The notes beneath the pieces are model-generated. The model saw only the letters and a list, made by a program, of their open reading frames with translations, ran no database searches and had not been told where the DNA came from. The position numbers and the translations under genes are program-made. A stretch of 49,114 nt of DNA from Bryobacteraceae bacterium (GTDB lineage: Bacteria; Acidobacteriota; Terriglobia; Bryobacterales; Bryobacteraceae), in NCBI GenBank assembly GCA_017883415.1, contig JADGNR010000002.1, positions 1 through 49,114 of the forward strand, in the 5' to 3' direction. Every line of letters begins with the position of its first letter. The first letter of the stretch is position 1. Below, piece after piece: positions 1 through 9,047 of this stretch.

Positions 1-1932
1 GCTCTTGATCAGGTACGGTTTGAAGTCGCCGTTCTGGTGGTTATCGTAGGCCACGTAGACGGTGCCGGCATCGTACTGGGAGGCCAGGATGCGCTGCACG
101 TAGGCGTCCTCGGGAACGCCGGCTGGCTTGTCGACTTTGCGCCAGTTCTTGCCGCCGTCCTCGGTCACCTGTACCAGGCCATCGTCGGTGCCGACGTAGA
201 TCAGGCCTTCGGCCTTGGGAGATTCGGCGAGCGCGCTGATGTTGTCATAGAGCGCGGTGGACACGTTCTTCTGGATGGCGTCGATGGGCCATACCTTGCC
301 CATCAGCGGGAGCTTGTTGCGGTCCAACCCGCGGCTGAGGTCGCCGGAGACTTCTTTCCAGGAATCGCCGCGGTCGTCGGAGCGGTAGAGCTTTTGCGCG
401 CCGAAGTAGAGGCGGGTATTGGAGTGCGGGCTGACGATCAGCGGAGCATCCCAGTTCCAGCGCAGAGCCGGGTCGCCCTTCTTGGGCTGGGGCTGGATCG
501 AGATGCGCTCGCCGGTGCGCTTGTCGAAGCGCACCATGCCGCCGTTCTGCATGTTGGCGTAGATGGTATTGGGGTCTTTGGGGTCCACGCGCGAGTAGAA
601 TCCGTCGCCGCCGTTGGTAACGAAGCAATCGTTGTTGGTGAGGGACGTATTCTTGGTCCGGGCGTTGCACCCGAAGCTGTTGTTGTCCTGCGTGCCGCCG
701 TAGACCTGGTAGAACGGCGCGTTCTCGCTCACCGTGACGTCGTACAACTGCGCGGTGGGCAGGTTGGCTTTGAAGATCCAGGTGGCGGCGCGGTCGTAGC
801 TCTCGTAGATGCCGCCGTCGCAACCCACCAGGTAATGTTCGTTATTCTTGGGATCGACCCAGATATCGTGGTTGTCGACGTGCTTGTTGCGCGTGGGAAG
901 TTGGGACAACGTGCGGCCCCCGTCGTCCGACACTTCGATATTGACGCCCTGAATGTAGACGCGGTCGGGGTTGGCGGGGTCCACTTGCACCTTGTTGTAA
1001 TACTGCCCCTGCTGGTCGGAGGTGTTGCGCCGCTCCCAGGTTGCGCCGTTGTCGGTGGTGCGGAACAGGCCGCCGCGGCCCTCGTTGGCTTCCACCTGCG
1101 CATAGATCATGCTGGGATTGGACGGCGCGTAGTTCAGGCCGATGCGTCCCAGGTCGCCGCCTCCGGGAAAGCCGCCCGCGACCTTGGTCCACGACTTACC
1201 CGCGTCGATGGTGTGCCACAAGGCGCTCTCCGGACCGCCGTGAATGATGCCGAAGTAGCGGCGCTGGCGCTGGTGGGTGGCGGCGAACAGGTGGTCGGGG
1301 TTGCGCGGGTCCATGACCACATCGGAGCAGCCGGTGTGCTCGCCGACTTTGATGAGGCTCGGCGACCAGGTCTTGCCGCCGTCGGTGGTCTTATACAACC
1401 CGCGCTCGCCGCCGCCTTTCCACAGGGGCCCGGGCGCGGCCACGTAGACCACGTTGGAATCGCGTGGGTCCACCACGATGCGGGCGATGTGCTCGGTGCT
1501 CTTCAGCCCCACATTGCGCCACGTCCGGCCGCCGTCTTCGCTCTTGTAGACGCCGTCGCCATAGGAGACGCTGCGCTGGTTGTTGTTCTCGCCGGTGCCC
1601 ACCCAGACGATCGAAGGATTCTTGGGATCGATGGTGATGGTGCCGATGGAATACGATCCCTGGCTGTCGAACACGGGCGTCCAGGTGGTGCCATTGTTGT
1701 GCGTCATCCACACGCCGCCCGACGCTTCGGCCACCAGGTAGTGGCTGGCATCGTCGGGGAACACGGCGAACTGCGAAACGCGTCCCGAGATAAACGCCGG
1801 CCCGATCTGGCGGGCCCGCAAACCGGCGAAGGTTTGCGCGTTGATGGGGTCCTGGTTGCGCTGCGGCGGACCTCCCTCTTCCTGCGCGAGGGCAGACAAA
1901 GAAAGACACAATAGGAGCGGAAATAGCCTCAT
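1..1932 (-). CDS. Secreted BNR/Asp-box (sortilin-like) repeat protein, 3' end cut by window
   Basis: The minus strand is open from an ATG at 1932 to the window edge (644 codons, no stop), so the C-terminus is missing. Residues 1-16 (MRLFPLLLCLSLSALA) are a Sec signal peptide. At least seven Asp-box motifs (S/T-x-D-x-G-x-T-W) are visible, e.g. SEDGGRTW, TTDGGKTW, TIDAGKSW, TTDNGATW, SDDRGDSW and TEDGGKNW, each preceded by VDP/IDPKNP-type strand repeats. This is the beta-propeller pattern of BNR/VPS10-like 'glycosyl hydrolase' proteins common in Acidobacteriota. Most such proteins have no demonstrated glycosidase activity, so the substrate is unknown. The protein is probably periplasmic or extracellular. 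The large plus-strand reading frame over the same bases is a GC-driven shadow. Confidence 0.88.
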   Translation of the reverse strand, partial: MRLFPLLLCLSLSALAQEEGGPPQRNQDPINAQTFAGLRARQIGPAFISGRVSQFAVFPDDASHYLVAEASGGVWMTHNNGTTWTPVFDSQGSYSIGTITIDPKNPSIVWVGTGENNNQRSVSYGDGVYKSEDGGRTWRNVGLKSTEHIARIVVDPRDSNVVYVAAPGPLWKGGGERGLYKTTDGGKTWSPSLIKVGEHTGCSDVVMDPRNPDHLFAATHQRQRRYFGIIHGGPESALWHTIDAGKSWTKVAGGFPGGGDLGRIGLNYAPSNPSMIYAQVEANEGRGGLFRTTDNGATWERRNTSDQQGQYYNKVQVDPANPDRVYIQGVNIEVSDDGGRTLSQLPTRNKHVDNHDIWVDPKNNEHYLVGCDGGIYESYDRAATWIFKANLPTAQLYDVTVSENAPFYQVYGGTQDNNSFGCNARTKNTSLTNNDCFVTNGGDGFYSRVDPKDPNTIYANMQNGGMVRFDKRTGERISIQPQPKKGDPALRWNWDAPLIVSPHSNTRLYFGAQKLYRSDDRGDSWKEVSGDLSRGLDRNKLPLMGKVWPIDAIQKNVSTALYDNISALAESPKAEGLIYVGTDDGLVQVTEDGGKNWRKVDKPAGVPEDAYVQRILASQYDAGTVYVAYDNHQNGDFKPYLIKS

Positions 1933-2035
1933 GGACGAAAAGTATAACGCATGGCGCGGAGGGTAGGGCGCCTTGGGCTTGGCCGGTTCGGTTCGGTCTG
2001 GAAGGCGCAAGATCCTGACGTGCCCGGCGGGCTTT

Positions 2036-2112
2036 GTGGGACAGGCCTCCCGGCCTGTCCAGCGCGCAAAGCGCGCCTTCGGCGCGGAGGCAGGCCGGGA
2101 GGCCTACCCCAC
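2036..2112. repeat. 77-bp hairpin element, full copy 1
   Basis: Arms GTGGGACAGGCCTCCCGG and CCGGGAGGCCTACCCCAC are inverted around a GC-rich centre that itself contains GCGCGCCTTCGGCGCG. The same architecture and the same 77-bp length recur at 10266-10342. The copy lies between the BNR gene start and the amidase start, on its own rather than inside a gene. Confidence 0.8.
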
Positions 2113-2141
2113 GGTGATCGGGTATCATGGGTAGCACTCCT

Positions 2142-3902
2142 ATGGACAGACGAACCTGGCTGCAATTCATCAGCGTCCTGGCCGCCGCGCGGCCGGGCGC
2201 TTCGCAACAACGGCCGCCCGTTACCACGCCACCCCCGCCGCCAGGCGCGGTCCCGCCGGGGGGCGGGCCGGGGCGCGGTGGGCCGCCACTGCCCATGCGC
2301 ATTACCAAGGAACAGGTCGAAGGCGCGCTCAAGCTGTTTGGCCTGGAGTTCCAGGATGCCGAAATCGACCTGATGCTGCGGCGGGTGAACCAGTCGCTCT
2401 CCACTTATGAGGGCATCCGCAAGATCGAAGTGCCTTACGGCACGGAACTGGCCATCACCTTTCATCCGGGGCTCCCCGATCGCGTGCCGGCGAAGGGCCC
2501 GCAACGGTTTGAGCCTACCGTTGCGAAATCCGCGGGCAAGGCGCCGGCGAACCTGGAAGACCTGGCGTTCTGGCCGGTTTCCGAACTGGCCCCGCTGGTG
2601 CGCTCGCGCGCGGTCTCCTCCACGGCGCTCACCAGGATGTACCTGGAGCGGATGAAGAAATACTCGCCCAAGCTGCTTTCCGTGGTCACGCTCACCGAAG
2701 AAGCCGCGCTCCGGCAGGCCGCCGCGGCCGACGCGGAAATCAAGCAGGGACATTACCGCGGGCCGCTGCACGGAATTCCCTTCGGGGTGAAGGACCTGTT
2801 CGACACCAAGGGCATCCTGACCACCTGGGGCGCGGAGCCGTTCCAGCAGCGCACGCCGGACGCCGATGCCACGTGCGTGGAACGGCTGTACAAGGCGGGG
2901 GCCGTGCTTATGGCCAAACTGTCGATGGGCGCGCTGGCCATGGGCGACCAGTGGTTCCGGGGACAGACCAAGAGCCCGTGGCCCACCGAAGCGGGCAAGG
3001 CCAAGGGGGAATACGACCGCGGTTCGAGCGGATCTTCGGCCGGCTCGGCCGCCTCCACCGCCGCCGGACTGGTGGGCTTTGCGCTCGGCACCGAAACGCT
3101 GGGTTCCATCGTTTCCCCTTCGACGGCGTGCGGCACCGTGGGCCTGCGCCCCACCTACGGCCGCGTCAGCCGCCACGGGGCCATGGCGCTGAGCTGGACC
3201 ATGGACAAGATCGGGCCCATCTGCCGCGGCGTGGAAGATTGCGCGCTGGTGCTGAACGCCATTTACGGGCCGGATGGGCACGACCGCAGCGTGGGCGCCG
3301 ACCCCTTCCACTGGGAACCGCGCAAGCCGCTGAAGAGCCTGCGCGTGGGAGTCTTGCAGAAAGACTTCGACAGCATGCAGGCGGGCGACCGGAAGAAGAT
3401 CTACGACCAGGCGCTGGCCGATTTGAAGAACGCCGGGGTGGTAATGACTCCGGTGGAGTATAAAGAAGACCTGGCCTCCATCCGCTTCCTGCTGGATGCC
3501 GAGGGCGCCGCGGCATTCGACGATATCACGCGCGATGGCGCGGTGCGCACCCTGCGCATGCAGGGCGCCGGCGACTGGCCCAACACGTTTCGCAGCTCCC
3601 GGCTGATCCCGGCGGTGGAGTACATACGGGCCCAGCGCATACGCTCGCTGCTGGTCGAGAAGTTCGAAAAGTTCATGGCGGACTGGGACGCCATCGTGCT
3701 CGCGCCCAACAATGGCCTCTTGACGACCACCAACCTGACCGGCAATCCGCAAGTGGTGATGAAGTGCGGTTTCCTGAACGGCGTGCCGCAAGCAATCAGT
3801 TTTCTGGGAAAGATTTACGATGAGGGATCGCCCCTGCGCGTAGCGCTGGCCTACGAGCAGGCGACGGAGTGGCACAAGAGGAACCCGGAGCTGTTGGCGT
3901 AG
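2142..3902 (+). CDS. Amidase signature family protein (GatA-like), exported
   Basis: Amidase-signature hydrolase that cleaves an amide bond by a Ser-cisSer-Lys triad; the substrate is unknown. The catalytic Lys lies in PFGVKDLFDTKG near residue 217. The Ser-rich loop is RGSSGSSAGSA (canonical GGSSGGS, here slightly altered) and the nucleophile loop is ETLGSIVSPS. The N-terminus MDRRTWLQFISVLAAA resembles a Tat/Sec signal and is followed by a Pro/Gly-rich linker (residues 25-50), so the enzyme is probably periplasmic and not the tRNA-dependent GatA. An in-frame ATG at 2127 would add five residues; 2142 starts directly at the signal and is preferred. The M24 peptidase gene follows after 8 bases in the same direction, suggesting a peptide/amide degradation operon. 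Confidence 0.85.
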   Translation: MDRRTWLQFISVLAAARPGASQQRPPVTTPPPPPGAVPPGGGPGRGGPPLPMRITKEQVEGALKLFGLEFQDAEIDLMLRRVNQSLSTYEGIRKIEVPYGTELAITFHPGLPDRVPAKGPQRFEPTVAKSAGKAPANLEDLAFWPVSELAPLVRSRAVSSTALTRMYLERMKKYSPKLLSVVTLTEEAALRQAAAADAEIKQGHYRGPLHGIPFGVKDLFDTKGILTTWGAEPFQQRTPDADATCVERLYKAGAVLMAKLSMGALAMGDQWFRGQTKSPWPTEAGKAKGEYDRGSSGSSAGSAASTAAGLVGFALGTETLGSIVSPSTACGTVGLRPTYGRVSRHGAMALSWTMDKIGPICRGVEDCALVLNAIYGPDGHDRSVGADPFHWEPRKPLKSLRVGVLQKDFDSMQAGDRKKIYDQALADLKNAGVVMTPVEYKEDLASIRFLLDAEGAAAFDDITRDGAVRTLRMQGAGDWPNTFRSSRLIPAVEYIRAQRIRSLLVEKFEKFMADWDAIVLAPNNGLLTTTNLTGNPQVVMKCGFLNGVPQAISFLGKIYDEGSPLRVALAYEQATEWHKRNPELLA

Positions 3903-3910
3903 TGTACACC

Positions 3911-5122
3911 ATGAACCGAAGAGTATTCCTGGGCACGGCCGCTGCCGGACTGGCGCGCCTCGCGGCCGCGCAGGAGACGCCGGCCGTTCCCGCGGCGATC
4001 CGCAATCTGCGCCCCATGCTGGACGGCATCCAGCCCATCGACGAAGACGAGCGCCGCGCGCGCCGTGAGAAAGCGCGCCGCCTGATGCACGCGAGCAAAC
4101 TCGGCGCCATCGTGATGGAGGGCGGATCGAGCATGTTCTACTTCACCGGCGTCCGGCGGCCGGCAAACGACGGCTCCGCGCTGGTGTTGGCGGCGCGCGG
4201 CGAGCCGGTGTGGATCGTACCGAAGGACGGCCCGGCGCCCGGCGCCGCCGACGTGCGCGTTTGGGCGGCCGGCGATGGGCCCTACCACTTGATCGCGCAG
4301 GCGCTCGGCACCGGGCGCGTGGGCTTGGAAGAACGCGTCCGCTTCGCGGTCTTCGACGGGCTGCGCAAGCAGGCGCCCGCGCTTGAATTCACCAGCGCCG
4401 ACCCGGTGACGGTGGCCTGCCGGGTGATCAAATCGCCGGCCGAGATTCGGTTGATGCAGCGCGCCAACGATATCACCATCGCGTGCTACAAGGCGGCGCT
4501 CGACACTCTGCACGAGGGGATGACGCAGGGGGAATTGAGCGGCACCATCGCAGCGGCGTATCAAGCGCTGGGCGTGCGGGGCGACGCCATGGTGAGCTTC
4601 GGCAAGTACACGGCGTTTCCCCACGGCAGCATCCAGCCGCAGCAGTTGCGCGAGGGCGACCTGGTGCTGATCGACGATGGCTGCACGGTCGAAGGCTACC
4701 AATCCGACATTACGCGCACCACCATCTTCGGCCAGCCGACCGCGCGGCAGAAAGAGATCTGGAACCTGGAGCGCAAAGCGCAGGACGCGGCGCTGGCCGC
4801 GGCACGGCCGGGCGCCCTCTGCGAAGCGGTGGACGCCGCCGCGCGCCAGGCGATCGCCGATTACGGTTTCGGCCCCGGCTACAAGGTGCCCGGGTTGCCG
4901 CACCGCACGGGGCACGGCATCGGCCTGGACGGGCACGAGTGGACCTACCTGGTGCGCGGCAACAAGACCCGCCTGGAGCCGGGCATGTGCTTCAGCAACG
5001 AGCCGACCATCGTCATCTACGGCGAATTCGGCGTGCGCCTGGAGGATTGCATGTACATCACCAAGGACGGTGCGCGCATGTTCACCAAGCAGAGCCCGGC
5101 CATCGACCAGCCCTTCGGATAA
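3911..5122 (+). CDS. M24 metallopeptidase (Xaa-Pro aminopeptidase-like), exported
   Basis: 403-residue creatinase/prolidase-fold peptidase. The N-terminus MNRRVFLGTAAAGLARLAAA is a Tat-like signal. A creatinase N-terminal domain follows, then the pita-bread catalytic domain. All five dinuclear-metal ligands expected for M24 are visible: the two Asp in LIDDGCTVEGYQSDITRT, His in HRTGHGIGLDGHE, Glu in CFSNEPTIV and Glu in GVRLEDCMYI. The likely role is aminopeptidase on X-Pro peptides in the periplasm. The start at 3911 avoids overlap with the amidase stop (3900-3902). It is co-directional with the amidase and the truncated paralogue at 5128. Confidence 0.88.
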   Translation: MNRRVFLGTAAAGLARLAAAQETPAVPAAIRNLRPMLDGIQPIDEDERRARREKARRLMHASKLGAIVMEGGSSMFYFTGVRRPANDGSALVLAARGEPVWIVPKDGPAPGAADVRVWAAGDGPYHLIAQALGTGRVGLEERVRFAVFDGLRKQAPALEFTSADPVTVACRVIKSPAEIRLMQRANDITIACYKAALDTLHEGMTQGELSGTIAAAYQALGVRGDAMVSFGKYTAFPHGSIQPQQLREGDLVLIDDGCTVEGYQSDITRTTIFGQPTARQKEIWNLERKAQDAALAAARPGALCEAVDAAARQAIADYGFGPGYKVPGLPHRTGHGIGLDGHEWTYLVRGNKTRLEPGMCFSNEPTIVIYGEFGVRLEDCMYITKDGARMFTKQSPAIDQPFG

Positions 5123-5127
5123 TCACC

Positions 5128-5616
5128 ATGCCGCAGACGGAAATCACCGGGACGACCTATCGCCAGCGCATCGGCCGGCTCCAGGAAGCGATGAAGGAAT
5201 TCGGCCTGCAAGCGGTGGTGCTGGAGCCCGGGCCGGCCATGACGTACCTGACCGGGGTGCGTTGGGGCAAGAGCGAGCGCACGTTTGCCGTGGTCCTGCC
5301 GCTGAAAGGCGAACCGGTGTGGACGCTGCCGGGCTTCGAGGAGTTGCGCGCCCGCGAGTTGATCCACGCAGGCGACGATATCCGGATCTGGCAGGAGGAC
5401 GAAAGCCCGTACCAGCGCATTGTCGAGGCGCTGCGCGATCGCGGCGTGGGGTCCGGGCGCGTGGCGATCGATGAGGCCGCGCGCTTTTTCGTATTCGACG
5501 GCATTCGCAAGCTGGCCCCGCAGCTCGATTATGTGGGGGCCTCGGCGGTCCTGAAGGCGGCGGGGGTGGATCCTGCCCAGCCCGCGCGGCCGGGGCGCGG
5601 GGCGGAACGAAAATAG
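5128..5616 (+). pseudogene. Truncated M24 peptidase paralogue (creatinase N-terminal domain only)
   Basis: The 162 residues match the first half of the preceding M24 protein: YLTGVRWGKSERTFAVVLPLKGEP parallels its N-domain (YFTGVRRPANDGSALVLAARGEP), and FVFDGIRKLAPQLDYVGAS parallels FAVFDGLRKQAPALEFTSA. The sequence leaves the family after SAVLKAAG and runs through a Pro/Arg-rich tail to a stop. The whole metal-binding catalytic domain is absent. It starts 5 bases after its intact neighbour. The simplest reading is a tandem duplication whose 3' half was lost at the border of the decayed segment 5617-6628. A stand-alone N-domain with a binding role is possible but unsupported. Confidence 0.7.
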
Positions 5617-6142
5617 TGGTCGGTACCCACCGGCTTAGTGTGTTTCAGTCTTTTCTGGTGCCGCCGAATTCAAACCCGAGGAGCGCTTCGACCTCGTTGC
5701 TTGCCGGCCGGAGGAGCAGGTTCGTATCAAATGCGGGCGACACCCAGCGCGAGTAACGCAAATTCCGGCCTCACGTGCACCCGGACGGAGTGCCGGTCAA
5801 AACCCAGGCCGAGTGCGATCCCTTCGACCCGCGACGTCCGAGTACCACGGGTTTGCCGGAAGTTGCAAACGTCTCCGAGCGGTCCGCGATTTGCAGGTCC
5901 TGAATCGTGTGGGTGTGTTGATCGAAACCAAAATGGATCGCGAACGCGAGCACTATCGTCATATATCGCATAGCCAGTCCGTTCCGTTCTTTTACTCTTC
6001 GTGAACCGAGCTCCAGGTCGGGGCCGTAAGTGCCGGAAGAGCCCCGCCGGGACTTCAAAATCGAAAGTAGTTGTCGCTCCCCATCGCTGAATCCTTTCAT
6101 GAAACAAGGCGGCCCTATTTTCACCCGCAACGGCACCGTCGC
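5617..6142. other. Non-coding, decayed stretch
   Basis: No convincing gene on either strand. Reading frames are short and none keeps a recognisable family signature. The segment is bounded by a truncated M24 gene on the left and TonB-receptor debris on the right, so it probably consists of rearrangement remnants. Confidence 0.5.
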
Positions 6143-6214
6143 GGTGGGACGCCGGGACGCCCGTCGGGCACGCCGTTCTTCATCAACGGGCTGGCCACCT
6201 TCGACCAGGTCACC
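6143..6214 (+). pseudogene. Possible plus-strand fragment of a TonB-receptor gene
   Basis: A short plus-strand stretch reads GTPGRPSGTPFFINGLATF followed by DQVT, which resembles an internal segment of Oar-like TonB-dependent receptors. It has no start or stop of its own and abuts an opposite-strand receptor fragment. Resemblance is by eye only. Confidence 0.35.
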
Positions 6215-6580
6215 AGCGCCGGTGCCGAAGTTGGTGTAATTGAAAACGTTCAGCGCCGTGGCGCGGAACTCCACGTTCATGGTCTCGCGGATCCGGGTCC
6301 GCTTCACGATGCTGGCATCGAAGAAGCGGTTCCAGTTCTGATAGAGCATGCCGCGCCAGCCGAGTTGGCCCGCGGCGGCCGGCCCGAGGTACGGCTTGGT
6401 GGGGTCGAGATCGGCCGGAGTCTTGCCGCCCACGTTGAAGGCGGCCATGGTGTTATCGATGAGCGATTGCGGCAGGAAGAAGACGATCCCCTTGCCGTCG
6501 GAGCCGGTGGTCTTGCGGATGTCCACCGAGTCCTGCAATTGCGACGCGGTGATATTGTGCAGCGGAATCCCGGTGTTGCA
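6209..6580 (-). pseudogene. C-terminal fragment of an Oar-type TonB-dependent receptor
   Basis: The minus frame from 6580 to 6209 encodes the C-terminal region typical of acidobacterial Oar-like receptors: HNITASQLQDSVDIRKT, YLGPAAAGQLGWRGMLYQN, FFDASIVKRTRIRETMNVEF and RATALNVFNYTNFG. In the family this is followed by a final beta-strand ending in an aromatic residue. Here the similarity ends at NFGTGAGD and the frame runs on into unrelated sequence. The roughly 900 upstream residues are absent, since the next gene begins at 6629. It is therefore a gene remnant, not a functional receptor. Confidence 0.75.
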
Positions 6581-6588
6581 GGGGACCC

Positions 6589-6610
6589 CGGGCAGGATTG
6601 CCCGCTCCAC
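6589..6610. repeat. Short palindromic repeat, type B copy
   Basis: The sequence CGGGCAGGATTGCCCG plus CTCCAC recurs at 16353-16374 with one substitution. It is a small imperfect palindrome sitting between the TonB remnant and the gluconate-DH subunit 3 stop. Confidence 0.6.
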
Positions 6611-6628
6611 GCGGCGCGCTTCTCCCAC

Positions 6629-7252
6629 CTACGCCAGCGGGCTGCGCCTCACGGCGTAGTCGATGGCTTCCTGCGGCACGCTGAACTGCGCCATGGCGCT
6701 GTTGCCCATGTAGCCCAGGTCCTTCATGCCCATGGGGCTGGTGTAATACGCGTCCACCACCATGTTGCGCACCCAGGCGAAGAACTGCACGCCCGCCGCC
6801 AGGTCCGCGGGCGCTCGGTCGCGCCATGCGATGAGATCCAGCAGGGCGGTCTGCGCGGGCGGGGGAGCATCCAGGAAATTCTTGCCGTGATTGCGGCGGC
6901 GCATTTCGTCATCGAGCCAGGCGAGGCCGCCGGTGTAAATGGCCTTCATTTCGTCGCTCGCCGCGCACAGGAAATCGATGAACCGGGCGGCGCCGGCTTC
7001 CACCGCGCCGGGGGAACGGTCGTCGGCGGGCACGATGATTCCGCTGAGGCGCTCGATCGTGGCGTATTCGTGCGCGGTCAGCGCCTTGGGCCGGTAGAGG
7101 CCTTCGAGCGACGCTTTCTCCTGCGCCAGCGCATGGTGCACGTGCTGCGCGTCCTGCGCCGCGAGAACCCGCTCGCCCATGGCGGCGAGGCTGACCGCGG
7201 CGCCGATGCGCAGCAGCAGTTCGCGGCGGGAAACATCCGGATCGTCAGACAT
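6629..7252 (-). CDS. Gluconate 2-dehydrogenase subunit 3 family protein, Tat-exported
   Basis: 207 residues. The N-terminal motif SRRELLLRIGAAVSLAAMG is a Tat signal. The mature part (LTAHEYATIERLSGIIVPADD, then GAARFIDFLCAAS) is the pattern of the small gamma subunit of membrane-associated FAD dehydrogenases. In this family it escorts the flavoprotein across the membrane by Tat hitch-hiking and stabilises it. Its ATG overlaps the last 8 bases of the upstream GMC gene, so translation is coupled. No cytochrome c subunit gene adjoins, so the electron acceptor is not evident here. Confidence 0.85.
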   Translation of the reverse strand: MSDDPDVSRRELLLRIGAAVSLAAMGERVLAAQDAQHVHHALAQEKASLEGLYRPKALTAHEYATIERLSGIIVPADDRSPGAVEAGAARFIDFLCAASDEMKAIYTGGLAWLDDEMRRRNHGKNFLDAPPPAQTALLDLIAWRDRAPADLAAGVQFFAWVRNMVVDAYYTSPMGMKDLGYMGNSAMAQFSVPQEAIDYAVRRSPLA

Positions 7253-8969
7253 TGCCTTTCCTCATTTCGCCGGCGAGGTACTCGGAGGCGCGCCAGGCGA
7301 AGGCCACGATGCTCAAGGTGACATTCTTGTCGGGCTGGCTGACAAACGGCGCGGCATCGCACACGAACAGGTTCTTCACCTCGTGCGCCTGGCAGTACTG
7401 ATTCAGCGCGGAGGTCTTGGGATCGCGCCCCATGCGCACCGTGCCGGCTTCGTGAATGATGGCGCCGCCCACCGAGATGCCCGCGGATTCGCGGCCCGGG
7501 TTGGAAGGCCCCATCACGCGTCCGCCCATCGTCTCGATGAGGGAGGTGAAGGTGTCGCGCATGTGGTGGGCCTGGCGGATTTCGTTTTCGCTCCACTTGA
7601 AATGAAATTTCAGAACGGGGATGCCCCAGGCGTCCACGCGCTCGCGATCGATTTCACAGTAGGTGTCGCGGTTGGGGATCATCTCGCCGCGGCCGGCGAA
7701 GTGGACGAAGGCGCCGTACTCTTCGCGGATCTTGTCCTTCAACGGCTTTCCGTAGCCTTCATGGCGGGCGCACGGGCCGTGGAACGAGCCCAACTGCGGC
7801 ATGTTGAATCCGCCGCCGATCTCGATGTGGTAACCGCGCGGGAAGGCGTTTCGGCCGTTGCCCAAGAGCCACCAGGGCACATAGACGTGCATGCCGTCGA
7901 TGCCGTCGGAGTTGTAGCGCGGCATTCCCGCCAGCGCGGGGATATAGCCAGAGAGAGAGAAGCCCGTGGAATCGGTGAGGTTGCGGCCCACCACGCCGGA
8001 CGCGTTGGCCATGCCCGCGGGAAAGCGCGGCGATTTCGAATTCAGCAGCAGGCGGGCCGATTCGCAGGCGCTGGCCGCCACCACCACGGCGCGGCAGCGC
8101 ACCTGCCGCTCGGCGCGGGTGGCCTTGTCGACATAGGAAACGGCGGTCACCTTGCCGGCGGCATCGGCGACCAGCTCGCGCGCCATGGCGCCGGTGAACA
8201 CGGTGAGCTTGCCCGTCTTCATGGCGGGAAAAATCATGGCCTGGCTGGAGGAGAAAGCCGAAGCCGTCTGGCAGCCGCGCCCGCATTGCCCGCAGTAGTG
8301 GCATGCGGCACGGCCATGGATCGACTGCGTGAGCATGGCCATGCGCGACGGAATGCACGGCATGTGCAGCTTGCCGCACGCCTTCTGGATCAGGACCTCG
8401 TGGACGCGCGGCGGAATCGCGGGCAGGAAGTTGCCATCGGGCGCGGTGCGCAATCCCTCTTTCGTTCCGGTGACGCCGATGAAGCCTTCGGCCTTGTCGT
8501 AGTAGGGCGACATGTCCCGGTACGTCACCGGCCAGGGATCGCTCAGGCCGTCTTCCGGCTGGAAATCGTAATCGGAGAAGCGCAGGGAGATGCGGCCATA
8601 GTGATTCGTCCGGCCGCCCAGGATGCGCGAGCGGAACCAGCGGAACTCGTCGCCGGGGGCCACCGAATAGGGTTCGCCGGCAATATCCCAGTAGCCGTTC
8701 GGGGCGGCGAAGTAGCCCCACTGCTGGCGGCCGAAGTAGAGCTCGGCGTGGGCGCCGGCGCCGCGGTGGTCCACCTGGTGGGGCAGGACGTGCTCCTTGA
8801 AATCCTGTGCGGGGTTGAGCATCGGTCCGGCTTCGAGCAGCGCCACGTTCAGCCCCTCGCCGGTGAGCACCTTGACCGCGGTGCCGCCTCCGGCGCCGGA
8901 ACCGATCACGGCCACGTCGAACACCTGCGGCGTGCGTATGACTTGCAGCATCCCGAGACCTTGGTACAT
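7245..8969 (-). CDS. GMC-family FAD oxidoreductase with a Cys-rich (Fe-S-like) motif
   Basis: About 574 residues. The N-terminal FAD-binding fingerprint is DVAVIGSGAGGGTAVKVL, followed by VALLEAGP. The C-terminal GMC signature region includes GTVRMGRDPKTSALNQ and NLFVCDAAPFVSQPDKNVTL. In the middle lies CHYCGQCGRGC (C-x2-C-x2-C-x3-C), a spacing suited to an iron-sulphur cluster; FAD-glucose dehydrogenase-type subunits carry a 3Fe-4S cluster at a comparable place. It oxidises a sugar, polyol or alcohol of unknown identity and pairs with the coupled subunit 3. The ATG at 8969 is chosen because GGAG lies just upstream; a GTG at 8981 or an ATG at 8951 are alternatives. Confidence 0.85.
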   Translation of the reverse strand: MYQGLGMLQVIRTPQVFDVAVIGSGAGGGTAVKVLTGEGLNVALLEAGPMLNPAQDFKEHVLPHQVDHRGAGAHAELYFGRQQWGYFAAPNGYWDIAGEPYSVAPGDEFRWFRSRILGGRTNHYGRISLRFSDYDFQPEDGLSDPWPVTYRDMSPYYDKAEGFIGVTGTKEGLRTAPDGNFLPAIPPRVHEVLIQKACGKLHMPCIPSRMAMLTQSIHGRAACHYCGQCGRGCQTASAFSSSQAMIFPAMKTGKLTVFTGAMARELVADAAGKVTAVSYVDKATRAERQVRCRAVVVAASACESARLLLNSKSPRFPAGMANASGVVGRNLTDSTGFSLSGYIPALAGMPRYNSDGIDGMHVYVPWWLLGNGRNAFPRGYHIEIGGGFNMPQLGSFHGPCARHEGYGKPLKDKIREEYGAFVHFAGRGEMIPNRDTYCEIDRERVDAWGIPVLKFHFKWSENEIRQAHHMRDTFTSLIETMGGRVMGPSNPGRESAGISVGGAIIHEAGTVRMGRDPKTSALNQYCQAHEVKNLFVCDAAPFVSQPDKNVTLSIVAFAWRASEYLAGEMRKGNV

Positions 8970-8999
8970 ATTACTCCACACGCGGACCCGCGGTCCGCG

Positions 9000-9026
9000 G
9001 GGGGCAGGCGAGGACGCCTACCCCAC
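9000..9026. repeat. Half copy of the hairpin element
   Basis: GGGGGCAGGCGAGGACGCCT followed by ACCCCAC is related to the right arm of the 77-bp element (GGCAGGCCGGGAGGCCTACC). It lies in the divergent intergenic region between the GMC and Gfo/Idh/MocA genes. Confidence 0.5.
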
Positions 9027-9047
9027 TGGAGGAGTAAAATCGTCGCT

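Noticed and set aside
37-1914. Long plus-strand reading frame over the BNR gene
   Set aside because: It is repetitive Val/Ala/Gly/His-rich sequence without domains, while the minus strand shows a signal peptide and Asp-boxes. It is a GC-rich codon shadow.
1929-3875. Long minus-strand frame over the amidase gene
   Set aside because: No family motif; the plus strand has the amidase triad.
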